Shown: positions 15,708-25,681, numbered from the stretch's first letter. The stretch is 64,000 bases of DNA from an uncultured Acetatifactor sp. (GCA_910578185.1 CAJTPN010000004.1:9483-73482); one strand, 5' to 3'. Translations and numbers: made by a program. The notes: generated from the letters alone by a model not told the origin.

Positions 15708-17018
15708 TCAGGCCTCCCCGCCAGTACTTTTAATGGTCAAAACCCAGTCGTTTTGGCCGCAATATCTTTTGGGCGGTCTCACAGTCAGCTCTTTTGTCCC
15801 GGAAACCTCTCCGATATACGAATAGATACCGCTTGTGGGATCATACCAGGAAGCGTATTGTTTCTTCCCCTGCCACTTGGGCAGACGAATGGAAAATTCT
15901 TCCCCCATATAGTCATAGCAAAATACGAAATCCGGTCCGGCAAACACTGCCACTCTTTCGTATTTTTCTTTTTGGCCGGATGTAAGAAGCGCTTCAGCCG
16001 CCTGTCCCGCCGTGAAATTCACACTATTCATCAATGCGGCCAAATGCCCCATATGGCTGCTGCCCTCATGATGCATGGCCTCCTGCCAAACCTCCCTGAC
16101 CCCATAGCTCCCCGGCCGGGTGCTGTCGTTATAAAACTGCATGATGGCATTATCGCCGTAGGTATGCCCCATTGCCCCCTGAAATACAGACCAGTATGCA
16201 TATCTTCTTACATCCCATGCCTGCCAGCAGGGCTCGGCGGGATCATGGAGCCCCTGGGGAATCCACTCATAAGAAGGTTCCCCGTCAACGGTAGGTTTTG
16301 GATTCTCCCGCTTTAAATCCCGATCCACATATTTCCAGTTATCCTCACCATAAAATTCTTCTCCCACGTCATCCCATTGCTTCAAAACCCCCTGGTCATA
16401 CCTGCGATGTCCCGATTGGAACATATTGAAATCCAGCCAGGGCTCCTCGTGGAACCACAGCGAAGAGGACGTCTGCCCAAAGGGATGGTATCCTATTAAC
16501 ACCTTTGGCATTCGCTCCTTTAATATCCTCCCCAGCTTCCGATACAATTCCGGATTTACATCCCCTCTGATATCACCGCCAAGCAGCCATATAATATTGG
16601 GACAGTCCCCGAACCGTCCACAGAGATATTCCCCATAGGTTCCGACATTTTCCAGATTCAAAATGCCGGACTTGACAATGCTCCCCCAGGTGGGAAGCAA
16701 TGCCATGTACATTCCCAGTTCTTCGGCCTTCTTCACAATGTCTTCGCAGTGATCCCAATACCCTTTTTCCGTCACATCGCAAGGCGCCTTCGCCAGAGAG
16801 CTCTGAAACTTACCCGGCATATTGTGAATCAGCGTAGCCTGCAGCACATTAAACCCCTTTTGTTTCCTGTTGCGCATATATACACAGGCTTCCTCTGAAG
16901 AACACTGCTGAAACAGCAGCCATGCGGTATCTCCCAGCCAGAAGAAAGGTCTTCCTCCATTTTCCAGATATCTGTTATTGCCGCACACCTGTAACGGCCC
17001 GTAATCCCAAAATTTCAT
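15708..17018 (-). CDS. GH140-like glycoside hydrolase (DUF4038), apiosidase family
   Basis: 436 residues. The DUF4038 opening is clear: NGRPFFWLGDTAW-like (GGRPFFWLGDTAWLL), then KGFNVLQATLI. The likely catalytic acids are Asp in LLGGDIRG and Glu in VDGEPSYEWIP. The C-terminus has the short beta domain seen in this family (WYDPTSGIYSYIGEV). GH140 enzymes cut the apiose linkage of rhamnogalacturonan II side chains; exact specificity is inferred. There is no signal peptide, so it works in the cytosol. It is 42 bp downstream of GH28 and probably cotranscribed. Confidence 0.85.
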   Translation of the reverse strand: MKFWDYGPLQVCGNNRYLENGGRPFFWLGDTAWLLFQQCSSEEACVYMRNRKQKGFNVLQATLIHNMPGKFQSSLAKAPCDVTEKGYWDHCEDIVKKAEELGMYMALLPTWGSIVKSGILNLENVGTYGEYLCGRFGDCPNIIWLLGGDIRGDVNPELYRKLGRILKERMPKVLIGYHPFGQTSSSLWFHEEPWLDFNMFQSGHRRYDQGVLKQWDDVGEEFYGEDNWKYVDRDLKRENPKPTVDGEPSYEWIPQGLHDPAEPCWQAWDVRRYAYWSVFQGAMGHTYGDNAIMQFYNDSTRPGSYGVREVWQEAMHHEGSSHMGHLAALMNSVNFTAGQAAEALLTSGQKEKYERVAVFAGPDFVFCYDYMGEEFSIRLPKWQGKKQYASWYDPTSGIYSYIGEVSGTKELTVRPPKRYCGQNDWVLTIKSTGGEA

Positions 17019-17060
17019 ATTAACCTCTATTCTAAGCGCTCTCTGCGCGCACTTCCCCGC

Positions 17061-18437
17061 TCAGGCCTCCCCAACAAATTCCACCCGTTCCAACACAATA
17101 TTTCCGACCCGTTCCAGCATGGTCTCCGTCTTACAGATAATCTGGGAATCCGCCAGCAATATCCTGTCTATGGTATGTTGTTCCAGCTTCTCCTCAAAAA
17201 GCAGTCCCTCCGCCTTCAAGCCAATTTCCGCCCCCACGCAGGTAATATTTCTCATCTCAATATCCCTGAAATAAGGCACATCCTCCCAAACCACCACATC
17301 CACATCCTTGACACGTTTGTCATTTCCCACGGCATATCCCATGGAGAAAATGATTGCTTCCCTCTTCACATGATACATGCGGATAGAATCCAGAACAATG
17401 TCCTCTACCACACCGCCCCTTCCATATGCGGATTTAAACCGAATTCCCACATCCGTGCCGATAAAATTACAGTCCGTCACTTCCACATGTCTCACACCCC
17501 GGGACATTTCGCTTCCAACCACAAATCCGCCATGTCCATGCAAAACCGTACAGTTCTTGACACGCACATACTCCGTTGGCCCCTTGGTCTGTCTGGCAGC
17601 AGCTCCTTTTCCCGCCTTTAAGCATATGGCGTCGTCTCCCACATCGAACTTGGAATCCGAAATCTCCACATACTTGCAGGACTCAACATCCAGTCCATCC
17701 CCATTCTGGGCATAATAAGGATTGAGCACGTTCACTCTCCTGACTGTCACATGTTCGCAAAAGCAGGTATGTATATTCCACGCTGGAGAATTCTGAGACG
17801 TAATGTCTTCTATCAACACATGGTCGCAATGATAAAATCGAATCATCACAGGTCTGAAGTAGTCCCAATAAGCTTCCGCCACCCCTACATCACTGCGGTC
17901 AATGGTGCCCTCAGCTTCCGCCATCCACCCATCATAAAAGGTTTTGGAGGGCATCCAAATCATCCCGTCCCCACCCGGCAGCGTATAGCTGGATCGCTTC
18001 ATCAGCTCTTCCCATTCCCGCTTTGTAAGCTTTCCCTGTTTTACCGGCCGCCAGAGCTCTCCGTTTCCCTCGATAATCCCTTTTCCCGTGATTGATACAT
18101 TGGATGCATATTGTGCGTAGATGGGAGACATTGCGCGGATTCTGGCCGATCCCTCAAAATCAGACAGATATAAAGGATAGTCCTCCTTTGTCTTGGTAAA
18201 GGTCAAAATCGCACCTTCTTCCAGGTGCAATTCAATATTGGACTTAAGTTCGATGGGGCCTGTAAGCCAAATCCCCTTGGGAACACTCACCTTACCGCCC
18301 CCGGCTGCTGCGGCCGCTTCTATCGCACTGCGAATGGCTTCCGTATTGCAAAAAATCCCCCCGGGTTCTGCACCATATTCGCATATGCAATATGTTTTCT
18401 CCCATTGTTCCGGCAGCTCCACCACAAAATCATTCAT
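17061..18437 (-). CDS. GH28-family polygalacturonase-like hydrolase
   Basis: 458 residues of right-handed beta-helix. Family motifs are present: NGDGLDVES (NxD), GDDAICLKAG (GDD), GHGGFVVGSE (GHG) and GIRFKSAYGRGG (RxK). It hydrolyses alpha-galacturonide bonds of pectin or oligogalacturonides. It lacks a signal peptide, so it probably trims imported oligomers. AGGAGG precedes the ATG. It leads a GH28-GH140 pectin pair. Confidence 0.92.
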   Translation of the reverse strand: MNDFVVELPEQWEKTYCICEYGAEPGGIFCNTEAIRSAIEAAAAAGGGKVSVPKGIWLTGPIELKSNIELHLEEGAILTFTKTKEDYPLYLSDFEGSARIRAMSPIYAQYASNVSITGKGIIEGNGELWRPVKQGKLTKREWEELMKRSSYTLPGGDGMIWMPSKTFYDGWMAEAEGTIDRSDVGVAEAYWDYFRPVMIRFYHCDHVLIEDITSQNSPAWNIHTCFCEHVTVRRVNVLNPYYAQNGDGLDVESCKYVEISDSKFDVGDDAICLKAGKGAAARQTKGPTEYVRVKNCTVLHGHGGFVVGSEMSRGVRHVEVTDCNFIGTDVGIRFKSAYGRGGVVEDIVLDSIRMYHVKREAIIFSMGYAVGNDKRVKDVDVVVWEDVPYFRDIEMRNITCVGAEIGLKAEGLLFEEKLEQHTIDRILLADSQIICKTETMLERVGNIVLERVEFVGEA

Positions 18438-18568
18438 TTTCCTTATTCCTCCTATTATAAGTCCCGCTTCTTTACTTCAATGCCCTTTCCCCGGTAACTT
18501 CATGTATATCCATATATTTCCATTGTACTACATTTCCTTATTTTCTGCAAAATAAACATAAAAAACTA

Positions 18569-18584
18569 TTGCAAAATTTTGCAA
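18569..18584. promoter_or_regulatory. 16-bp perfect palindrome between GH28 and asnA
   Basis: TTGCAAAATTTTGCAA lies in the divergent region, 50 bp upstream of asnA and about 130 bp upstream of GH28. It may bind a regulator of either gene and overlaps a weak -35-like TTGCAA. Confidence 0.4.
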
Positions 18585-18634
18585 ATAGCTGTTAAATAAG
18601 ATAGTAAGAATGTAATCAAGAAAGCAGGAGCATT

Positions 18635-19645
18635 ATGTCAAACTTTACATTACCAAAAAACTACCATTCGGAACTGAATCTGTACGAGACACAAATTGCC
18701 ATTAAGACGGTAAAGGACTTTTTCCAGACGCTGCTGGCCGAGCGTTTGCATCTTCTGCGCGTATCCGCTCCACTTTTGGTGGATCCAAAATCCGGCATGA
18801 ATGATAATTTAAACGGTGTGGAGCGTCCGGTATCCTTCGATATCAAATATCAGGAGGAGAGGGAAGCCGAGATCGTGCAATCCTTGGCAAAGTGGAAACG
18901 GTATGCCCTGAAAAAATACGGATTTTCCGTGGGCGAAGGACTTTACACCGATATGAGCGCCATCCGCAGAGATGAAGAGGCGGACAATATTCATTCCATC
19001 TATGTGGATCAATGGGATTGGGAAAAGATCATTTCCAAGGAAGAACGCAATCTGGAAACCCTGAAAGCCACCGTCCGCACAGTCTATAAGGTGCTGCGCA
19101 AAACGGAGAAATACATGTCCATTCACTATGACTACATAGAGGAGATTTTGCCCCACGATATTTTCTTTGTCACCACCTGGGAGCTGGAAGAAATGTTTCC
19201 GGACTACACTCCAAAGGAGAGAGAATTTTATATCGCCAAGGCAAAAGGCGCCGTCTGCATTATGCAGATCGGCGGCGCTCTGGGAAACGGTCTGCCCCAT
19301 GACGGCCGGGCTCCGGACTATGATGACTGGGCATTGAACGCAGACATTATAGTGTATTATCCTGTGTTGGACATTGCGCTGGAGTTATCCAGCATGGGTA
19401 TCCGCGTAGACAAAGAAGCACTGCTTAACCAACTGGAAGAAGCCGGTTGTCCGGAGCGCGCGAAGCTGCCCTTTCACCAGGCTGTCATCCGGGAAGAAGT
19501 CCCATATACCATCGGCGGAGGCATCGGCCAGTCCCGTATCTGCATGTTCTTCCTGCGCAAGGCTCATATCGGAGAAGTACAGTGTTCTCTGTGGCCAGAG
19601 GATGTGATGGAAGAAGCCGAAAAAAAAGGCGTGCAGCTTTTATAA
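18635..19645 (+). CDS. asnA: Aspartate--ammonia ligase (asparagine synthetase A)
   Basis: 336 residues, the usual AsnA length. It makes asparagine from aspartate, ammonia and ATP in the cytosol. Recognised segments include SGMNDNLNGVERPVSFDIK, YTDMSAIRRDE, YVDQWDWEK and the C-terminal GGGIGQSRICMFFL typical of class II synthetase-like folds. AGGAG precedes the ATG. It is monocistronic, followed by a long perfect hairpin. Confidence 0.97.
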   Translation: MSNFTLPKNYHSELNLYETQIAIKTVKDFFQTLLAERLHLLRVSAPLLVDPKSGMNDNLNGVERPVSFDIKYQEEREAEIVQSLAKWKRYALKKYGFSVGEGLYTDMSAIRRDEEADNIHSIYVDQWDWEKIISKEERNLETLKATVRTVYKVLRKTEKYMSIHYDYIEEILPHDIFFVTTWELEEMFPDYTPKEREFYIAKAKGAVCIMQIGGALGNGLPHDGRAPDYDDWALNADIIVYYPVLDIALELSSMGIRVDKEALLNQLEEAGCPERAKLPFHQAVIREEVPYTIGGGIGQSRICMFFLRKAHIGEVQCSLWPEDVMEEAEKKGVQLL

Positions 19646-19653
19646 TGAGATTT

Positions 19654-19691
19654 CATAGCCATATGACAATTTCCAATGTCATATGGCTATG
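19654..19691. terminator. 15-bp perfect hairpin between convergent asnA and membrane protein genes
   Basis: CATAGCCATATGACA and its exact complement are separated by 8 nt. No strong T-run follows on either strand, so termination is inferred from stem strength and the convergent position. Confidence 0.55.
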
Positions 19692-19746
19692 GTTTCCTTG
19701 CGCCCGCCCCCGCTGCCCAGTCAGCAGGATCCCGTCCCTTCCTTTT

Positions 19747-21636
19747 TCACCAATACACAGCAAACTTTTCATTGCGGAAAACCTGTCTGTAATGGTACTT
19801 ATCCATAAAATCCACAATCAGCTGCCATTTTTGATCCCCTTGAATACTGTCAATCTTCTTCTGTCCCACTCCCGCGGTGCGCAGGCCTTCCACAGCGCTT
19901 TCTTCGTAAAGCGCATAATTGTTTTCCACAAGGATCACCGGTCTGGCCCCAGTCTTTTGCTCCATCTCCTCTTCCAGCTGCGCCATGTCCTCTTCCATGG
20001 CTGACAGATGATAGGAGCGCAGATCGCTCCATGGATTGAACACCGACGGCATCTGTAAATAGTAGGAGACCGCCGGAATGTCCCCATAGAGAATGACTTC
20101 CTTTCCCCGGAAATCATTTGCATTCGCAAATGCGGACAGCTCCGTCATCCATTTCACCCTCTCCGGATTCATTCTGATATTCTTCAACACTTCATTGTTT
20201 TCCACATAAGCCGTAGCATCCCGCACCCCCGTAGACTCGGCAAATACAAAGCCTGCGCCGAATCCCGCCGCCTGAAACAGACACATGCTAAGGAACGTCA
20301 GCAAAACGGCCTTTACAGGAAACAAAACAGACTTTGCCCATGCAAAATGTCTCCCACGCACAAACCGCCAGCACTCCCACAGAGTATAGGGAGCCGCCAC
20401 AAACAGATTGTTCCAGCTGGGAAAGGTCCTGTTATTGCTGCCGATGGAGGTGAGCAATATCACCAGTATCAACATGCCGCTTATAAGTTTTTCCTCCTTG
20501 GGAGCGTTTTTGTGAAAAATGCGTATCACCCCAATCAGCATGGTGAGCATTAAAAAAAGAATGCAGGGACGCCGAATAGGATCATAGCTGTAAAAGAGCA
20601 GGGAGCAAAATTCCCTTTTATAGAGCCATACCAACATTGCCCCGCAGACCGCAGCCCAGAGCACTCTGACGGATACCTGCAGAATCGACGCTATCTTAGA
20701 AAAGCCTGACAATTTGTCCGCTATCCAAAACATAACCATACCACCTGCCACAATAATCCCTATGCGAACCACCCAGTACAGATTCTCCAAATAATCCGTG
20801 ACAATCCCCATCAGCATGGAGGTCGCCTTATAATCCGAGGCATTTTCGGTCATGGCAAACAGTCTCTCGATCCCCGCCACATATTCCCCAAGTCCGTATC
20901 GCAAATGGATGTGTCCCAACATCACAAACAGCGCGGCCAAGTACCCCAGCAGACACCAAAATGTATGGCGGGCTACCCTGGGCCAGAATCCTCCCCGCCT
21001 TCCCTGATCGCGTCGGGCTTTGCCCTCCTTTTTCTCTTCCAGCCACAAAATAAAATCGTATGCCCACACCGCAGCGATCATAGCCGCTTCCGGCAGATTG
21101 GAAAAGCGCACCAACACATTCAGTCCCAGAAGAACGCCTGCTCCCGCCAGGTAAAACCGCTGTCTTTCCTGCCCGGCTTCCTCCTTTGTCAGCCCCAGGT
21201 AGAGCAAGATACAGGATCCCAAAAAGAAAATATAAGTGAGATAATTATACAAAAGCGCCGTTGGACACCAGCAAAGGCTGATAGCCATCATCTCCCCCAC
21301 AAAAGTAATCCATTTGGGCATTCCCAGTTTCCTGGTACAAAAAAAATACCCCATAAGCCCAAGGATACTCACCGTAAGCCCCGTGTACAGATTCATCCCA
21401 AGCAGAGTATCCGCCCTTGGGAGCCTGGTCAGCATATTTCCCGCCACATTGGCCAGATAGGTGGAAAACAACCACATGGGATCCATGTGGTCAATTCCCA
21501 TATATTGAAAGTTTGCATAATTATACCCGGTATCACAAAAGTCAATTCCCACGCCGATATGCCGCAGCGGATAAAACGCCATAATCACCACGAACAGATT
21601 TTCCAGCAGGTTCCCCCAGTTTTTCTTTTTCTCCAT
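19747..21636 (-). CDS. Polytopic membrane protein, possibly GT-C type glycosyltransferase
   Basis: About 629 residues with around a dozen hydrophobic helices and a soluble C-terminal domain of about 170 residues. An acidic motif in the first outside loop (DFCDTGYNYANF) recalls the catalytic Asp of GT-C transferases that use lipid-linked sugars; this is inference only. The ATG at 21636 has AGGAG at 5-6 bp; ATGs at 21663 and 21735 are possible. It lies 153 bp downstream of the aph-like gene on the same strand. Confidence 0.75.
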   Translation of the reverse strand: MEKKKNWGNLLENLFVVIMAFYPLRHIGVGIDFCDTGYNYANFQYMGIDHMDPMWLFSTYLANVAGNMLTRLPRADTLLGMNLYTGLTVSILGLMGYFFCTRKLGMPKWITFVGEMMAISLCWCPTALLYNYLTYIFFLGSCILLYLGLTKEEAGQERQRFYLAGAGVLLGLNVLVRFSNLPEAAMIAAVWAYDFILWLEEKKEGKARRDQGRRGGFWPRVARHTFWCLLGYLAALFVMLGHIHLRYGLGEYVAGIERLFAMTENASDYKATSMLMGIVTDYLENLYWVVRIGIIVAGGMVMFWIADKLSGFSKIASILQVSVRVLWAAVCGAMLVWLYKREFCSLLFYSYDPIRRPCILFLMLTMLIGVIRIFHKNAPKEEKLISGMLILVILLTSIGSNNRTFPSWNNLFVAAPYTLWECWRFVRGRHFAWAKSVLFPVKAVLLTFLSMCLFQAAGFGAGFVFAESTGVRDATAYVENNEVLKNIRMNPERVKWMTELSAFANANDFRGKEVILYGDIPAVSYYLQMPSVFNPWSDLRSYHLSAMEEDMAQLEEEMEQKTGARPVILVENNYALYEESAVEGLRTAGVGQKKIDSIQGDQKWQLIVDFMDKYHYRQVFRNEKFAVYW

Positions 21637-21789
21637 ATCACTCCTACACTCAATCTTTCGCATACAATCACCTGTATTCCAATCTCTCAAGCCTTCCATG
21701 GCACTTCCGGATCGTATTGGCCATTTTCGTGCCAATTTGATTATACTTTTGGATTCCCTCCCAAGGTAAGCGCCAAGCAGGTCCTTCCT

Positions 21790-22602
21790 TCAAAACAATT
21801 CATCCATCAAGATATAATATTTTATTTTGTCCCAATCCGGTGCTATCCCAAGCTGTTCAAACAGCATCTCGGGATCATATCCCTCATATTGTTTACCGCC
21901 GAATTTACCGTTGTAATTGTGCAGCAGACTCCTGTAGCACAGAGCTATGTCCCGCCATTTATCGGCGATGCCCATCCTGCCCAGGTCGACATAGCCGCTT
22001 AGACGCTCCCCCTGAAATATCAGATTCGGCAGACAAAAATCTCCATGGGACAACACCGGTTCTTCCTCCGGTTTGTGATCCTCAAGCCATCCATACAGAT
22101 CTTTGGGCGAACAAAATCCACCTTCGCCAAAGGTTTCCGGCTCTGCGTCCTCCATATCCACCATATCATGTTCCACCGAAAACTTAGCTGCTGCAAGCAT
22201 TCTATTCACGCCCCACCTGCAGGGACATTCCGAAACGTCAAACTGCCAAAGTCGTTTCAGGGCAGCCGCAAGCATTTGAGTCAACAGCCCGGGCCTGGCC
22301 ATATAATATTCGTCGCAGGCCATCTTTCCCCCAAGCCTTGTCATCAACAGATAACTTTTCCCGTCTTCACAGACATGGGCAATCACCTGTGGTACCGGAA
22401 GCCTGCCCTCCAGCCATCTCATAATCTCATATTCGCTGCGCGCCTCCTGATGATCTTCCTGAATCTTCAGCACCTGCCCCGGCAACAAATATACCTGCCC
22501 CTCTGACATCCCGATCTCATCTTGCCGAAACACCTTTCCCGTAAGCCTGTCTACGATCTTGCCAGGCAGTTTCTGCCCCTTGATCATATCCTCTCCTGTC
22601 AT
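21790..22602 (-). CDS. APH(3')-like aminoglycoside phosphotransferase family kinase
   Basis: 270 residues, the normal APH(3') length. Kinase-like motifs: LKI with the ATP-binding Lys, SEYEIM with its partner Glu, LSHGDFCLPN (Brenner motif with catalytic Asp and Asn), VDLGRMGIADKWRDIALC (metal-binding DLG), and a C-terminus KIKYYILMDELF nearly the same as APH(3')-IIIa. It would phosphorylate the 3'-hydroxyl of kanamycin-type drugs; whether it confers resistance is unknown, and related chromosomal kinases may have other substrates. It starts 3 bp after aat, so it is cotranscribed with the N-degron genes. Confidence 0.85.
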   Translation of the reverse strand: MTGEDMIKGQKLPGKIVDRLTGKVFRQDEIGMSEGQVYLLPGQVLKIQEDHQEARSEYEIMRWLEGRLPVPQVIAHVCEDGKSYLLMTRLGGKMACDEYYMARPGLLTQMLAAALKRLWQFDVSECPCRWGVNRMLAAAKFSVEHDMVDMEDAEPETFGEGGFCSPKDLYGWLEDHKPEEEPVLSHGDFCLPNLIFQGERLSGYVDLGRMGIADKWRDIALCYRSLLHNYNGKFGGKQYEGYDPEMLFEQLGIAPDWDKIKYYILMDELF

Positions 22603-22605
22603 GCC

Positions 22606-23265
22606 TCAATCCTTTCTTCCGGTTCCCTCCCGCAGCATTCCGTCATATTCTTTCCAGGAGATATACCTGCCTCCCATATGCTCCAGGTGTTGTGTGTGGA
22701 ACTGACAATCTATAAAAAGATAGCCCTTCTGCTCCAACAGCTTGGCAAAACCGATCAATGCCGCTTTGGAACCGTTTTCCTTCTCCGAAAACATACTCTC
22801 CCCAAAAAAACACTTGCCGATACAGACTCCGTACAGTCCACCCGCCAGAACCCCGTCCTCGGAGACTTCCACACTGACGGCATACCCCTCATCCCACAGT
22901 TTATGGTATGCCGCCTCCATCTCATCTGAGATCCAGGTACCCTCTTCAAACTCCCTTTTAATCCGGCATCGGTGCATGGTATCCGCAAAATCCCTGTTTA
23001 ACGACAGCTCAAATTCATGTCTGGCCAAATATTTTCCCATGGAGCGGGAGATGTGTATCTCCTCTGGAAAAATCACAAAGCGATCTTTTGGGCACCACCA
23101 CAGAATCTCCTCGCCGGGATTATACCATGGAAAAATACCATGGGTATACGCCAGCAAAAGACGCTCCACGCTCAAATCTCCCCCTATTGCCAACAGCCCG
23201 TCGGAACGGGCATAGCACTGATTGGGGAAGCTGACTTCCCCCTCTGACAAACGAAAAACAGGCAT
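22606..23265 (-). CDS. aat: Leucyl/phenylalanyl-tRNA--protein transferase
   Basis: 219 residues. It adds Leu or Phe from aminoacyl-tRNA to proteins with N-terminal Arg or Lys, creating N-degrons. Conserved segments: LLAIGGDLS, YTHGIFPWYNPGEEILWW, GGLYGVCIGKCFFGESMF and the ending DCQFHTQHLEHMGG. It lies 25 bp after clpA and 3 bp before the aph-like gene. Confidence 0.96.
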   Translation of the reverse strand: MPVFRLSEGEVSFPNQCYARSDGLLAIGGDLSVERLLLAYTHGIFPWYNPGEEILWWCPKDRFVIFPEEIHISRSMGKYLARHEFELSLNRDFADTMHRCRIKREFEEGTWISDEMEAAYHKLWDEGYAVSVEVSEDGVLAGGLYGVCIGKCFFGESMFSEKENGSKAALIGFAKLLEQKGYLFIDCQFHTQHLEHMGGRYISWKEYDGMLREGTGRKD

Positions 23266-23290
23266 AATTCCCTCTCTCCCAAACTCTCTG

Positions 23291-25681
23291 TTATTGACAA
23301 AGCATAAACTTATCTCCCGTCACGGACAATCCGCAGCTGCCCCCGTCTTTCAGGAAGCCGAATAAAATCTCATCCACCAGCAGGGGTTTGATCTCACTCT
23401 GTATCACCCGCTCTATCTCGCGCGCGCCAAATTCCACGCTGATCCCCTTCTTTTTTACCAGTGCCTTTGCCGGCTCCTGAATCCACAAGCTCACGTCTCT
23501 CCGCGCCAGAAGTGCCTGAAGCTCACCCAGCTTTTTCTCCACAATCCGCTCCGCCATCTTCTCATCCATACCGTGAAATACCACAATGCGGTTTAAACGA
23601 TTGCGGAATTCCGGCTGGAAAATACGCTTAACCTCTTCCATTATCACATCCGCCTTTACGTCCTGTCCCAGGAAACCGATTCCATGCTTTCCGATCCGGC
23701 TTGCGCCGGCATTGGATGTCATGATCAGCACCACGTTCCTGAAATCCGCTTTCCTGCCCTGATTGTCCGTCAGCGTTGCATAATCCATTACCTGCAGCAA
23801 TATATTGTAAATATCAGGGTGGGCCTTTTCAATCTCGTCAAGCAAAAGCACCGCGTGGGGATTTTTGCGGATTTCCTCCGTGAGAAGTCCTCCCTCCTCA
23901 TAGCCCACATAACCTGCGGGAGCGCCGATCAGCTTTGCCACCGCATGTTTCTCTTCATATTCGCTCATATCAAAACGAATCAGTTTAATTCCAAGCTCTT
24001 CCGCAAGGCTTCTGGCAATCTGCGTCTTACCGACGCCGGTTGGCCCCACAAACAACAGGCTTGCCAAAGGCTTGCCCTCTTCCAAAAGACCAGCTCTGGA
24101 AAATTTCACCGCATTTACCACCTGGGCTATGGCCTCATCCTGTCCAAAGACCTGGTTTAGCAATCTGCCCTCAAGGGTCGCCAGTGCCTTAGTTTCGTCT
24201 TTTTCAACCACCTGTTTGGGAATGTGGCAGATCTTGGATAAAATATCATCAATCAGTTCCTTGCTAACGGACTGCATTTCCTGCCCCAGCGGATGCAGCC
24301 TGCGATAGGCTCCCGCTTCATCTATCAAGTCGATGGCCTTGTCCGGCAGATACCGCTCATTCACATACTTTGCACTCATCTCCACCGCATATTCCATCAC
24401 ACCCTCTTCATAGCAGATCTCATGAAATTCCTCATAATTTTTCTGCAACCCTTCCAGTATGCGGACGGCCTCCCCAGGATCTGGCTCCACAATATCAACA
24501 TTTTGGAACCGCCTGACCAGGCTTTTGCTCTTTTCAAACTGTTTCTTGTATTCCTCATAAGTGGTGGCGCCGATAAACCGAATATGCCCTTCTTCCAAAT
24601 ATGGTTTTAGCATATTGGAGATGTCGAAGGTACCGCCGTTTACCGCTCCTGCCCCTATGATATTATGGATCTCATCAATATAGACAATGGGCTTTACTTC
24701 CTTCCCAATGCTGTCCATAACCCTTTTAAAGCGCTTCTCAAAATCTCCCCGATACTGCGTTCCCGCCAGCAGACTGCCCAAATCCAGTGAAAAGATTCTT
24801 GCTCCAAGTAATGGTTTTGGGACCTTTCCCTCCTTCAACAGCCTTGCCAGACCATAGGTGATAGCTGTCTTACCTACCCCTGGCTCCCCTATATGCAGGG
24901 GATTGTTTTTCCCCTTCCGGCAAAGTATCTGCATGGTCCGCTCCAACTCCTGTGTCCTGCCGATCAGAGGCCCTCTGTCCGGCTCGTCGTTCAGGCATAT
25001 GGCATATCGCCGCCAAAAGCCCCTTCCGGAATCGGCTTCCTCTTCATAGCCATCTTCTCCTGCCTCATCCTCCCGGCCAGCATACCCACTTTCTTCCGCC
25101 CTCTTATCTTCGTCAGCATCTTCCATCGACTTCTCTTTTTGATCAAAATTGCTTTGCCATCTTCCCCCGGCCATTTTTGCAGACCCATTGATTTTTTTGT
25201 TCTTATTTCCGGTTCTGTTTTTGACATATTCGCTTTCTTCTGCAATTTCTTCATATGCAATGATCAGTTCCTGCAAGAGCTCCGGCTGCTCCACACCCTG
25301 CATCCGCATATAATAGACGGCATAACTTTCCTCCAGCTCATACATGGCATGTATGATATGAGTCAGTTCCACCACATCCTTGCCGCTGTTGCTGGCAGAC
25401 TGCCAGGCATATGCCAGCACATCTCCCATCCCCTGTGACAGTTCCGGAGCTTCCGTTTCTTCGACGCTTCTCTCCATATATTCATCCAGATAGGTCCTTA
25501 ATTCAAAATCCAGTTTGTCTATTTTTCCCCCGCAATTTTCAAAGGCCCTGACAAATATTTTGTTTTGGCAAATGGTATATAATACCAGTTCCGGCGTCAC
25601 ATATTCAAAATGAGCATTTTTTGCCAAAGATATTACCGTATTTATAATTTCTGCCACTTCTTCCGATACCTGCATGGTCAT
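23291..25681 (-). CDS. clpA: ClpA, ATPase subunit of the ClpAP protease
   Basis: 796 residues. Order: N-domain (1 to about 145) that docks ClpS, a long very acidic linker (about 160-225, rich in Asp/Glu), D1 ATPase (Walker A GEPGVGKTA, Walker B YIDEIHNI), D2 ATPase (Walker A GPTGVGKTQ, Walker B LLLDEIEKAHPDI). The ClpP-docking loop reads HGIGFLGQ, with the IGF tripeptide. It unfolds N-degron substrates and feeds ClpP, which is encoded outside this window. It overlaps clpS by 4 bp (ATGA). Confidence 0.96.
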   Translation of the reverse strand: MTMQVSEEVAEIINTVISLAKNAHFEYVTPELVLYTICQNKIFVRAFENCGGKIDKLDFELRTYLDEYMERSVEETEAPELSQGMGDVLAYAWQSASNSGKDVVELTHIIHAMYELEESYAVYYMRMQGVEQPELLQELIIAYEEIAEESEYVKNRTGNKNKKINGSAKMAGGRWQSNFDQKEKSMEDADEDKRAEESGYAGREDEAGEDGYEEEADSGRGFWRRYAICLNDEPDRGPLIGRTQELERTMQILCRKGKNNPLHIGEPGVGKTAITYGLARLLKEGKVPKPLLGARIFSLDLGSLLAGTQYRGDFEKRFKRVMDSIGKEVKPIVYIDEIHNIIGAGAVNGGTFDISNMLKPYLEEGHIRFIGATTYEEYKKQFEKSKSLVRRFQNVDIVEPDPGEAVRILEGLQKNYEEFHEICYEEGVMEYAVEMSAKYVNERYLPDKAIDLIDEAGAYRRLHPLGQEMQSVSKELIDDILSKICHIPKQVVEKDETKALATLEGRLLNQVFGQDEAIAQVVNAVKFSRAGLLEEGKPLASLLFVGPTGVGKTQIARSLAEELGIKLIRFDMSEYEEKHAVAKLIGAPAGYVGYEEGGLLTEEIRKNPHAVLLLDEIEKAHPDIYNILLQVMDYATLTDNQGRKADFRNVVLIMTSNAGASRIGKHGIGFLGQDVKADVIMEEVKRIFQPEFRNRLNRIVVFHGMDEKMAERIVEKKLGELQALLARRDVSLWIQEPAKALVKKKGISVEFGAREIERVIQSEIKPLLVDEILFGFLKDGGSCGLSVTGDKFMLCQ

